From the NCBI GenBank assembly GCA_008921705.1, contig VFFE01007836.1:1502535-1566534 (forward strand): 64,000 nt of DNA, given 5' to 3'. Position numbers and translations under genes: made by a program. Under the pieces are notes generated by a model. That model was not told the DNA's origin. It was given only the letters and a program-made list of their open reading frames with translations, and searched no databases. This document shows positions 24,091-35,540 of this stretch, piece by piece (position 1 is the stretch's first letter; every line of letters begins with the position of its first letter). Source of the DNA: Burhinus oedicnemus. Taxonomy: Eukaryota; Chordata; Aves; Charadriiformes; Burhinidae.

Positions 24091-27000
24091 ACCCTGGCAA
24101 ATATACTACTCCTTTTGTAAAGGCCAAGAAATTAATGAATGATTTTATTCTTCCCTCTTGCAGCCTGCACAGGGTAATTATGTATTATTAATAATGCAGC
24201 AGTACAAATGATATTAAATGAACTACATTTGTTAATGTAGATCTTATCCAACTGCTTTTTCCATTGGTGGACTGTTTCTCATCAGGGGGTACTAATTAGC
24301 TGTAATATGTGGAAAGACGGGACAGAAATCCAATCAGATAAATAGGATAGATTTGGAAAAATCCAGGAAGGAAGAACACCATTTAAGACTGTGAATGTAT
24401 TATTAAGAGGAGAGATGAGAATTTATGCTTTTTTGCTTTTTTGTACATTTCATGGTCATTTGAAAGCCAGAAAGTATCAACTCTTGTTCTACCAGGGCTA
24501 TAAAGACTCACAGAATATTTCATTTGTCAAAGCTGTAATGCTGTTTTCTTTCACAGTAATAGAAGTGCATATAAAAGCTATCAAAGTCTTTGCTATGCTT
24601 GCTCTTGCATTTATTTGAACTACTGTGTTGATGAAAATTAGTGATTGTCTATTGCTGTGAGAAATTTTTTTAAAAAATCACTAGGCTCCTGATAAAGCTT
24701 ACTCTCTGTTTGAATAATAATCTCTTAATTTTTACAGCTATATTGTCGTACATTTAAATGTGGTTACACAATAAATACACATGCATAATGCATAAATGTA
24801 AATGATTTGATCTGACTTCCTCTAAGATCGATGGAAAGATTATTGTAGACTTCAGAGGGTGTAGTATAAGACCAAGTAATCGTTCTTATAGTTAATGTAC
24901 AGTTGAGACCCAGACCATATCAAAACAAAACTAACATAATCTCATTTGAAAGCAGGTGGTTGCACCTGTGTTCACAAGATAGAAATTAAATTCCTCTCAT
25001 TCATTAGTAGGCTTACTACATATGTGCATTGTGTTTCTTGTTAGCAGAGTCCAGTGGTTCTTGTACACTGTGGGACCATTATCATCCAACTACAAAGTTT
25101 TCTTTTCCTGTCCTTCTAGGGAATCTACCCTTCCATCTAGAGTACCGTGAAACTAAAAACTTGTTTGAAAACCTGTGGTAGCAAACTTGACCCTGTGACA
25201 CGCAGGGGTTTGTAAACCACCACAAGCAGGCACTGTTTAATGTCCTCTAGCAAGCTGGATCGCCTCATGCATTTTAAAAGGTGATCAATTACAGGACTTT
25301 ATAGTCCCTCCACAGTAATGTAATTTGCTCCTTTTCCTTAAAGACTCCACCTTTTTTGGTTTTTGTTTTTGTAGGGTGTTTAATGTTTGGGGTGGGTTGG
25401 TTGGTTTGGTTTTTTCCCCGTGGTTGCATGTATGGTCATGAGCCATGCTGTAACAAGCACTAGCATGTCCCATTACCATTAGCTGATACAGAGTGAGGGG
25501 TGTTTGTAATGGGCCAGGGGTGCAGTGGTGGAGCCCCAGAGCCAAGCCCTGGGGTCCACCTCCAGCAGCTCTGCAGGGCTGGGGCGGCTGGTGGGAGCCA
25601 TTGCTATGGGGTGCACTGTCATAGGCAGCAGCAGCAGCAGGAACCACGAAACTGCCTCTTAAAGCTCTGCACAGAAATATATAGATTCAGAATGATGTAC
25701 ATTTTAATACAACTATTTCATGTAATTAAAATAAACAGATAAACAGATCAATGTGTCGAAACAGATGTATAAATATATAGATAGACATATTGCACAGAAA
25801 CCTTAATATTTCATCCAAATGAAATACTCTATTCCAAATATGCCCCGTAGGAGTTTTGCTCAAGGCTATGCTTAGGTATACTCAAAAATTCCCGATAGCT
25901 AGTCACGAGGGAAAATATGTTCTCTTACAGATAATTGCTACTGGCAGCTAGAGACCTAGAGAATTTGATGTGCAATAATGTGACCTGACTATGTATTAAA
26001 CTTTTTTGAAGGACATGCGTAAAGAAATTTTATATGCTTCTCACACACCTTAGTTTTTTTGGATTTCACTTGTGTTAGCACATTTTTAACAACTTCCCTA
26101 TGTTTAATATCTGTTAGATGTCATCCTAATAGTTCTCAGCTGTAGAAAATCCTAATATTATGGGGTTTTTTTCAAAACAAATGAGCTTAGAAATGTAGGG
26201 TGGAGAGGAGACGGGAAGGAGAATAAAGCCCAGGTGACTTGTAAGGAATATGTAAACAAAACAGAGTTGCATTATTGATGATAGAACTGGAGAAAACGAA
26301 ACCAGTAAATATTTTTTCTTTAAAAATACATGAGATAACCATTCAAGTGCTGCTTGTTTCCCTGCATTCAGTTTGAATGTTATCTTGTAAGCATCTACTT
26401 TTATATATATATGTGCTAGTTATCACACTGTTACCTCTTAGGAAAGCTTAAAAGATGATTGCCTTTCTATACTCAAAAGGTTTTATGTTCTGTATTGCCT
26501 TTTATCCTATTGGAAAGTACATAGCAATTATACAGAAAATTCAGTTAAAATCAAATATCAGAATTGCTTGCTATTAGACTTATCTTTTCCTTTAGTGCTT
26601 GTTTGTAATACTTGTTTTCCAGTATTTGGGATTATCGCTAAGCAATGGTGTATAGTTTGAATTTTCATAAACTGCCAGGAACTGAAAATGAACTTCCAAA
26701 AGATACAAAATGACACAACTTCAATAAATATTTTTATATACCATATAAAAATTCTTGATATCATCTTGTTTTGTTGTTGGCAGATGTTAACAGGCAATAA
26801 ATATATATATTGTTGTTCACTGACCAAGCAAAGATAAAAGACTGAAGTAGCTGTTTCCCTGCATTATAAACTCCTTTTATTCCTCTTATTTATATAAACT
26901 CCGTCTCAGATTCCAAATTTAGATCAGTAGTTGATAGAAGTCACTGAAATTTTCATTTTATCTTTATCCTTTCCATTATTATTTCTATTTTTACTTTTTA

Positions 27001-28513
27001 ATACTATATATAAATATAGACAGTAATGCAGTGTTTGTGTGTAAGTTGTGATAATATTTTAATATAATGTAGAAGTTTAAATAAAGCATCATTTGACACT
27101 GTTAATATAAAAGAATCCTGACATTCTTGTAAAAAAAAATCATGTTTTCACAATAATTTAGATTATAATAAGTGGTATTTGTAGGAAAATAGTAGAATAT
27201 AGATTATAGGAACTAATTAGAAAAATTAATTGCACTCCTGTTCCTTCAAACTCTTCAAACTGGCCAGTTTAACAGGGTTGCAAGCTTCCTTTGGTGCATC
27301 ACAGTTTTATGGAAGTGAGGTCAGTACAGATGGTTTGCCAGGGTTCAGCAAGTCTTCAGTCTTGATCCTGCTTTCTTCTGAAGATCCTTGTTTGCCTTGC
27401 TGCCACGCAGGAAGTACATTTGATAAGTAAAGTTATAATGAGGAATTATAAAGTTGCCAGACAGTTTTGTCAGGAAGGAGTTCCCATGGCTCAACTGTCC
27501 GTGGGGTGCGTATAACTTAGCTGTTTGACTCTCTGCTAATATGCTGCAAACCTGATCTTTCTACCTTTCCAAAGATATTTTAATTAAAAGTTGTTCCATT
27601 TGAGCTGTGATGGGAGTGTTTTTGCGCTCCTTCAGTTCCACAAGAAAGTATCTTCCTATTGTATAGTGGAGTTATAAACACACTGGGAGGGACATTTATT
27701 TCCAGCTTTCTGTGTGGTGGAGACAATCTGGTCCCAATTGCTGTATCATGTGGGGTAGACAGGTGGCATCAGGCAGTTATCAAATAAAAGATGAAGGCAA
27801 CAGCAGCAGGTTACGGCCTCAGGCTCAGCAAATACTCGATTCAGCTGCAGCAGGTTCAGGCCTGAGGCGGGATGGTATAGCTGACTCGACTCTGCAGAAA
27901 CAAAATCAGACCTGTCACCAGCACAGTTCATCCATGAATGTGTCACGGGGATGCTACAGAAGCTATGTGGAGCTGCGCAGTTACCGGTCAGTTTGCTTCA
28001 TCTGGCTTGCTCCTTAAACCCAGAATTCCCCCAGAAATGGGAATTGGGTAGCATCTGCTGCAAAAAACTCTATTTATTGAAAGGTACAATATGAAACCAA
28101 GCGTTTTGTTACTTAGAGGATTTTGAAAGTTGTTTTTATGGAATGTAAAAAGAGAGACAGGTATAAGCAAAGACAGTGTAAACACAGATGTACGAGATGT
28201 CCCAGTCCTGGCTACCAACAGCTGCTGAGTGGTCCCATTGGATCAGTGATAAAATCCTGAGGACCATGGGACATAAGAACACACAGGATTAGCAGAAATT
28301 CTTGCCCATGAGGGAAAGCATGAAAGAAATGATCCTTTGCATATGCCTTTAAGGGAATCTATATTCAAGCAAATATGTATTTCCTTCTCTTATGCATATG
28401 CTCTGATGAAATGTTTTTAGCCCAAAGCCCGGTCCGTTTTTCTTTCCAGTATTGGTCTAATAATTATTTTCTTTCTTTCCATAACCCGTGCTGCTCTTGG
28501 ATCCTTAAGACCA
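24091..28513. other. Non-coding sequence with a GC-rich patch
   Basis: No gene is visible. A local GC-rich patch at about 25500-25660 contains a short CAG run (25626-25640) and stands out from its AT-rich surroundings. A 21-base imperfect direct duplication lies at 27803-27823 and 27847-27867. A short TA repeat occurs near 26402-26412. Confidence 0.5.
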
Positions 28514-28695
28514 AAGTTTTGCCCAGAGAAGTTGTTGAGGAAGCATTCCTGGAAGTGTTCAAGGCCAGGCTGGATGAGGCTTTGAGCAACCTCATCTAAT
28601 GGGAGGTGTCTGTGCCCATGGCAGGAGGGTTGGAACTAGATGATCTTTAAGGTCCCTTCCAACCTAAACCATTCTATGATTCTATGATTCTATAA
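28514..28695 (+). mobile_element. CR1 LINE, very short 3' fragment
   Basis: The fragment encodes the extreme C-terminus of CR1 ORF2 (LPREVVEEAFLEVFKARLDE, then ALSNLI and a stop at 28597-28599). It is followed by the avian CR1 3' UTR with GTTGGAACTAGATGATCTTT, GGTCCCTTCCAACCT and a tail of three ATTCTATG-like units. It is heavily 5'-truncated and non-functional. Confidence 0.95.
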
Positions 28696-29142
28696 AGTTG
28701 GCTGTAGCAGCTTTACTACTATGCTTTTGCGCAGCAAAAAGATTCCTCCTTTCTTCAAAAAATAAACAAAAATATCTAAGCAGATGAGCGGAACTTTCCA
28801 TCTTCTAAAATGTAAAGCATAATATGTATATTCCAACAAATAAAAAAAAAAAATCCCAGGTCTATTTTAATCCTGACAAAGGGACTTCTAACCACTTCAG
28901 AGTGGAGGCAGAGCAAGCTATTACCTGCATGCAGTTACACTACATAGTCATAAAATTTGGGCTTGTTATTTCTAGCACTGAGAGTTTGAAGTGAATGGGA
29001 ATCATTCCATTAATACGAAGCAACAGATCAATCCTGAGAGCACAAGTTTTATTCATTGTAAGGCTAGACCTCAATAAAAAAAAGTTAAGTGAAATATAAT
29101 TCATAGAAATCAATCGATGTATTGATCTTCATACGTTGATGT
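28696..29142. other. Non-coding unique sequence
   Basis: No gene or repeat recognised apart from a short A-run near 28842-28853. Confidence 0.5.
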
Positions 29143-29163
29143 AAAAAAAAAAAAAAAAAAAAA
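29143..29163. repeat. Poly-A tract (21 A)
   Basis: Uninterrupted A run. An AATAAA hexamer lies about 70 bases upstream near 29073. No processed gene copy is recognisable upstream, so I do not call a retropseudogene. Confidence 0.95.
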
Positions 29164-32100
29164 GAGATTGTGCTGGTTTTAACAGTATCCTGCTTTACAG
29201 TCTTCAAGTGGATCACGAATCAGAAGAAAAGGTCTGGCTCTCCAGAACACTGTGTCTTCTTTACACACAAAGCTCTTTTGAAACCAGCGACAGTACAGCC
29301 TGTGAAACTGCTGACTTAAGAACTGCATCTGGACAATCACTGGGTCAGTGTACCAAGAAGTTTTCTCTTTTGCCAAGCATGCTTACATTGGTTTGAAATA
29401 GAATAAATTTGCCTAGCTGAAAATAAGATTGTTCTTTTAGTAGAATAGAGAAATGAGAAATTCTCTGGTCTCATCAATGACCTCAAAATATTTGGGCAAA
29501 GAAGATGTATAAACTTACTGTGTAACTGTATAGTGATTTACATCAGCGACAGACAGCTTGTCTGTCTGAATTCATCTATGGGTATGCTTTACTGTGATTT
29601 CTAAAGCAAATGCTGAGGTCTAAGAATTCAGGGTGGCAGTTATGAAATATTAAAAAAATCCACAGGGGATAAAAATCTTTACTACTAAACACCACTTAAA
29701 ACTACATAATTACTGAATAATCATTTTTTTTGCAATGAAAAGTATCTTAAATTTTGAAATAATGCACATTTAACATAGATTGGTATCTCTGAAGCAGATG
29801 TCTCCTTGACATGTGCATTCAAGCTGTTGGCGGTGACCTTGTAGGGTGAAGCGGTTTTGAAAATTAGTTTTTGCCTCCCAATCTGTGAAAATAATGCTGT
29901 AGTGAAGATTTAATAAAAGTCATAGCTTCTCATAGAAGCTTATTTCAGCAAAGTAAACTATTAATTAAAATAACAAATGTCAGCTATTTCTCAGCTTGAC
30001 AGTTAACACAACACAGCTTTTGCTTAGCATGTTGTACAGAATGTATGGGAGGTATACCTATAATTCATTTTATCTGTGTATGGTTCACTTATATTTTAAT
30101 ACAGTGATAAATTAACAAAAAAATGCTGCAGTTCTAGTGGTGTGAGAGCTTGGGGAAAACCCATCTGGCATGTAAACAGCGTATGGCTAAAATGGGGAGA
30201 AAAATGAAATTAAGGAATTTCTGAAGGATTTTAAGCTTTGCAAAGCAAAGGAGAAACCTTGTAACCCTGTCGCTTGCCTTTTATGTTCGGTGACACCCTG
30301 AGGTGGAGCAGAGGCAGAGGGATGGGAGAGGAAGGTGTGCATTTTTATTGCGACATGTTTTTTGCTTAAAATGAAAAAAAGGAAGAGGGTGGGGCTGTGG
30401 TGTTGAGGTAGGCCACTGTGAAGTTAAATGCTGCTCAAGACTTGAGACGGAAGGTAGCTGCAGTCACGCCAAAGGGCTTGCTGGATCTTAGCACAAGTCA
30501 AAGTAACCCGCAGGGGTTTTGCCCAGTGTTGCCATCTCTTCTGCTGGGTGGCATCACCAAAAAGCACAGGAGAAAGCAGCGTAGCCGTGTGTTTACCTTG
30601 CCTGGGCACAGCAGCTTTGCAAAGGAAGTGAAACAGATTCTTTGCATAAGTTTTACATCCTGCTGTGGGCATTTCCGTGGATGCCATCTGCCTTTGTTGT
30701 CCTGGTGATTTGATGTAAAAACGTAGAAATGAACATCTGAGGTTCTGGTTTCCATTCTTGACTTGCATCGAAGCAACCTTCTTAAGCCTGTGAGAGAAAC
30801 AGGTCATAAGTAACCTCTCATTTTGCAGCTCTGTGTTTTTGTGAACCCAACTCGAGGTGTCTGAGCACTTGTAATTTCAACTATAGGCATTACTCATTCG
30901 TATGCACCGAACTGCTTGCTCTCTCCTGTTGGAATTGCAGAACTGGAGAGCATGCTTTGAAAAGTTTGTCCTTAACCTCTGCCACAGGTTTCTTACCAAC
31001 AAGGTGTATATAATGCTTTTTTCTGTCTGAATGGTTTGTGAAATCGAGATAACTCGGCATTTGATATTCTTGTAACTGCCCCTCATAGCTGAGAAAGCAA
31101 ATGGTGGAGAGAGGTGAAAGGCCACTAGCCAATGTAAATAAGGTGATAGATTCAGAAAAGTCTAAGCACTGGTCCAAAAGCAATCAAAAAACTTATGAGC
31201 CCTCATCTCTGAAGTCAGCATTTTAAAAATTTGATGGTCAGTGACTAGAAGCTTAAAAGTCAAAAGCAATGTACTTGTATGTTTCTTCAGGAGCAAAGGG
31301 TATTATTTCCTAGAGAACTGTGACTTAATGTGTATTAGTTTGACTGGGGGGCTGCTTTCCTTCCGTGATATGGTTAGGAAAAAACACTTTTATTTAAACA
31401 GTAAACCAAATTAACAGATTCTGCTAACTGATATATTATTTTTTTCTAATCCTGTGGCACAATGCTTGTCATAGTCAAGGGAAGGAACATCTTATATGAT
31501 CACATCATCAAAATACTGATAGTGCAGCTCTGAAATATCTCCATAAATAGTTAAGAATGTACCAGCCGTAAAGGGAAAAAAGCCCCTATGCTAACTGTTT
31601 TTCTTTCTTTCATGGAGTGAAGCTGAACCTATACAGAAATCCTGAATAATTTGTGGCAACACTGCACTCAAAACTGACTGGGTAAAATGTAAAGATTTTT
31701 TAAAAGTGGGACTCTAAGATTAGATTCGTCCCTGTTTCTAAGTCAATGGTTCATGGAATCAGGGAGGAAAAAAAATCAGAAGTTAGCTGATAATTCTAGA
31801 GCTGCCCATAGAAAAAACCTTTGTCTAGACTTCAAAAAGAAACTGACTGAATTGCAACTTCTATGTTAGAATTTTATTCACATCGATGTGCTAGCACTAT
31901 TTTAGCATTTAAATTTTGGGAGGCTCTGGCCTTAATGCTCTGCTATACATTGCATTAAGTAGAATCACTGGCAAAGAGTATTACTACAGCCCTTTCACTT
32001 TAGCTTTCTTGCATTCTTCCTCTTGTGTAAAGTGCTGCGTATCTGGTATTTATAAAAATAAAGAGTGCAGGGAGTAAATCCAATTTTTAAAAGTAATTAA

Positions 32101-34128
32101 AAATGGCTTTTATTGCTCTAAAACCTTGCTTGGACTCATTATCAAGCTTGAGTAAAGATGTGAATGTTTTTATCACTGCAATAAATGTAGCTGTAACCAA
32201 CATACTTTATACAGCAGCATTGATTGCAATGAAGCAATGGGAAGGAATCACTCTGTTGGCTGGAAGACTCTGTCTGCAGAGCAATTCAGCAGGAGGAAGC
32301 CAGGAGTAGTGTATAGTAGATGAGAGGCTTGGTTGGCAAAAGTTATTGAAGTGTTCACTGGCAATTTTTGCCTTGTGAATCTGCAGTCTGTCAGTCTCTA
32401 GAAAAGGAATCACTCAAGGTACTGAAGATAGCAAATACAGACATTAAAGGCCAACTTGTGAACTCAGTACCAAGGGATGTGTCTGCTGAGAGAGCTGAAT
32501 CCTGATACTTGTATTTCTGTGGGTAGAAATGACTGTTATTTCAGCTCAGTTCTCAAGGGAAGGCCTTCATTAGGTGTGTGTTTGGTCCTCCACAGCAGAC
32601 TTTTTGAATTTGAGAGGGGAGCAGTTCTTGAAAGCTAAACAACCTGTGGAACTTACACTTAACAAGTGATTCATTGTTTAAAAAGGGCAATTTATTTCAG
32701 ATTAAATCATGGATTAAAATTTATTGAGGTAGAACTCTCATAATGTTTAGCAAACAAGTGCATTTACAGAGGAAAGGTATAGTGTGTGAATGATCCCAAG
32801 ATACCTCATCTGCACAAATTGCTACGTGCCAGCTAAGCAGCAGGAGCTATGTGTGTCTTCCTAACAACTGCAAGGTAAAACATGTCGGTCTGCAGTAAGC
32901 TTGTTTTTTGAGAAACTACCTGGAAAATAGGGTAAGAAAATACACGTTATTTCACATTTTCAAAGTGCGTGCAGATGGTTAGTTACCAGGGCTCAGCTGT
33001 ATGGTTCACAATAGGTCACAACAAACTGAACATGTGTGAGTCCCCCATGTTATGAATGGTATTAAAATCATACTATTAGGCAAAAACAGCACACCCAAAA
33101 CAGTTTCAAGAAGATAACAGAATGAATTTATGAGCATATTCTCTTAAAACATCATAACTCGGAGAATGATCGGATTCAGATTATTTGCCATTGCTGTTGC
33201 GTTGTAAAGCACCTGACATCAGTAATGGGGAGAAGCTGGTATATGGAGCACTGAACAAATTTATTGCCTGAAGCTTTTCTTTCAGATTTACCCCAATTAT
33301 TCCCAGGACCATGCTGGTCCAAATGTTGCAGAACTTTGGCCTAAGAGGTGATTCTCTTTCTACAGTGAATGTAAACAAAAATCAGTATCCGGAGAAGGAA
33401 TGGGACAGAGATACCACTGGAGCCAGAATGAGGGTCAAACAGGATCTGAGACAGCTCTTGCAGCCCTGTGTGTCCCCGCAGGGTACAGCCAGTGCCGGGA
33501 GTTTTGCACTGCTGAGAACCAAACCAGCTGTCAGACGTCAGTGTTGCCGGATCCACTACACATTGCTTGTACTGGCCATCACCAGCGTCACTGGTACATT
33601 TCAATGGTTTGGCCTCAACATAGCTAAAAAAGTAAAAATTGGAATTTTTCAAGCCTTAATTCTTATAAAAACTTGAATTTGAAGCAAGTGTACGATTTAT
33701 ACATAGACACAGCACTGTGCTTCATTGACAATACTTTTGGCATTTTTGGTATTTGTGCAGTTACGGTTCACAAAGAAAATATGATGCTCCTTGAAATTCA
33801 TGGGAAAGTGCCACCTTGCTGATCAAATTCTATATAAAACAGGTCCGTTCTAATTGTGTAATGCTTTTTTTATAAAGAGAAAACTCTGGCTGCATCAGAG
33901 AGGGTTATAAGCATCAAGAAGGGAGCTATAATACAGACATGCCTAATACTGCTTTTTCTATGATCTGTATCAATATATGTGTGTCAGAGTGAGTCAAACA
34001 ATATGAACTAGCTCAAACATTTGTCTTTGACATAAATAGAATAAGGCTGTCGTGTTATTTTTCACAGGTTTTAAAATACAGAGTTAATAATGGCTATTAC
34101 AGTTCCTGTTTTCACATGATACGTTCAA
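29164..34128. other. Non-coding unique sequence
   Basis: No gene is visible. A less AT-rich part at about 30260-30810 is open in several frames on both strands at once, which argues for composition rather than coding. The same holds for 33311-33676. Confidence 0.5.
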
Positions 34129-34509
34129 TTACCTCTGTGGTGAGGGAGTAAGGGGCTCGTACTCCATTTTCCTTTCAAGGCATTTGTCATATGCTTTCAG
34201 CATTGGAATTTTGGGTGCTTCTGGGGAGTGACTTTTTTTGGCCATGTTTTTCTTCCCCGTTGCATTTGAGTAAGAGCTGAATGAATGGGTCTCATCAGTT
34301 TTTATCTGCCTTCTACCTGTGAAGGCAGACAGTTCTAGTGCAGCAGGATCTCCAAATATTCTTTTTAAATGTTTTGATTGACGAAGTTTGGCATTTCTCA
34401 TAAAAAATCCTAATATGGAGTTCCTCTTTATGAGGATCATGTAGCTAGAACTTGGTGGTGGTGGACTGTTTTTACACATAAAGCTGTTATTGCAGGAAGA
34501 ATGTACCAC
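34129..34509 (-). other. Unproven candidate exon (minus strand)
   Basis: A 126-codon open stretch rich in Ser, Lys and Pro, with a PPPPSSSYM segment near residues 16-24 and a basic NAKLRQSKHLKRIF segment. On the minus strand it is bounded by a possible acceptor (TTATTACTAG, AG at 34509-34510) and a donor-like GAG|GTAATT with GT at 34131-34132, so the in-frame TAA would be spliced out. No family is recognised. The length is within what chance gives in 64 kb, so coding status is open. Confidence 0.22.
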
Positions 34510-35360
34510 TAGTAATAACAGGAAAATGTCCCTATATTTAGTTGATTTTTGTAGAAAAATAAAATTTATTCATTAGTTCATAAGTTGTTGGTACTGTGTG
34601 GTACCTAATCAACTAAAATGCATATCATTGCAATAAATATTTATCTGAGAAGTGGTTATCTGCTGAAACCAGATCCACAGTACAGCACAAACTAACACAA
34701 AGTATATGAATCTTTTGGAAAAAACCTGTGAATATTCAGTCTGCTTAAACTCATGTCCTAAAGTTTAAGCAATTACATGAGATATGAAAGTAGTTTTTCC
34801 TAAAGATGGGACATCACAAAATGTATAGTATTTATAAAGCCTTTGCAAGGAATTAGTAAAATCAGGAGAAGCCCATTGTGTATGTAACTACCTGGAACCT
34901 AAGCCTTGTTCCGTTCAATCAAAACCTTAACGTGACAAGTAGTGGCCAGCTTTCACCTCTTTTTCTCTCTATTTATGAATATGTTTATTTCCAACTCTCC
35001 TTTTAATTCACCTATGGCTTAGATCCGGATGTGAAGACAAGACTTTTGCTTTGGAAACTGGTATCAGACATTCACTTACTTAGGATATTAACCATTTATT
35101 TCCTGTGACTCTTTCTAGCAACCAGTCATAGTGTTCTTTGTGTGATTGGCAGAGGAGGCTTCTGGAGAGAATTGTTTAAATTAAATTAAAATAAAATGTT
35201 CTTTATGGGATGTTGTTATAATCACAGGGGTGAATTTAAAAGACCCAACCTTTCAAATGTTGTCACTGATACTGGAATTCAATATGAAATATCTGTGATC
35301 TTTGGAGATTTTAGTACAGCATTGCAGACTTGGGCTGTAAGCATTTCCTTAGTGTTTGTG
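34510..35360. other. Non-coding unique sequence
   Basis: No gene or repeat recognised. Confidence 0.5.
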
Positions 35361-35540
35361 AAAATCAGGCCATGACTGAAGTGTGAGTGCATGCTGCATA
35401 TTTAGGTGCTTCTGAGGAGGGACAGCATATGTCCTTTCCTATTTTTTTACCCATAATTTTATGGTTTCTTAAGGGTGCTCCCAGTAAAACCAATAGGAAC
35501 TGCAGGTGCTCTGCACTTGTTAAAAGCAGGCTAGGTCTTG
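35361..35540 (+). repeat. Candidate ancient amniote repeat
   Basis: AAAATCAGGCC (35361) with ATTTAGGTGCTTCTGAGG (35400), and then CCAATAGGAACTGCAGGTGC with CTCTGCACTT (35490-35518), resemble parts of an old sauropsid repeat that reads CAATGGGAGCTGCAGGTGCTCAGCACTT, AAAATCAGGCC, TTTAGGTGCC. The arrangement is degenerate. I cannot name the family. Confidence 0.33.

Noticed and set aside
25285..25647. 120-codon minus-strand frame beginning with Ala-rich sequence
   Set aside because: Derived from a GC-rich patch and CAG run, with no domain or splice context.
29073..29163. AATAAA followed by a 21-base A-run, as a processed pseudogene 3' end
   Set aside because: No coding similarity is visible upstream, and no target-site duplication could be identified.
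33311..33676. 121-codon plus frame overlapped by plus and minus frames
   Set aside because: Simultaneous openness in three frames points to composition, and no domain is recognised.
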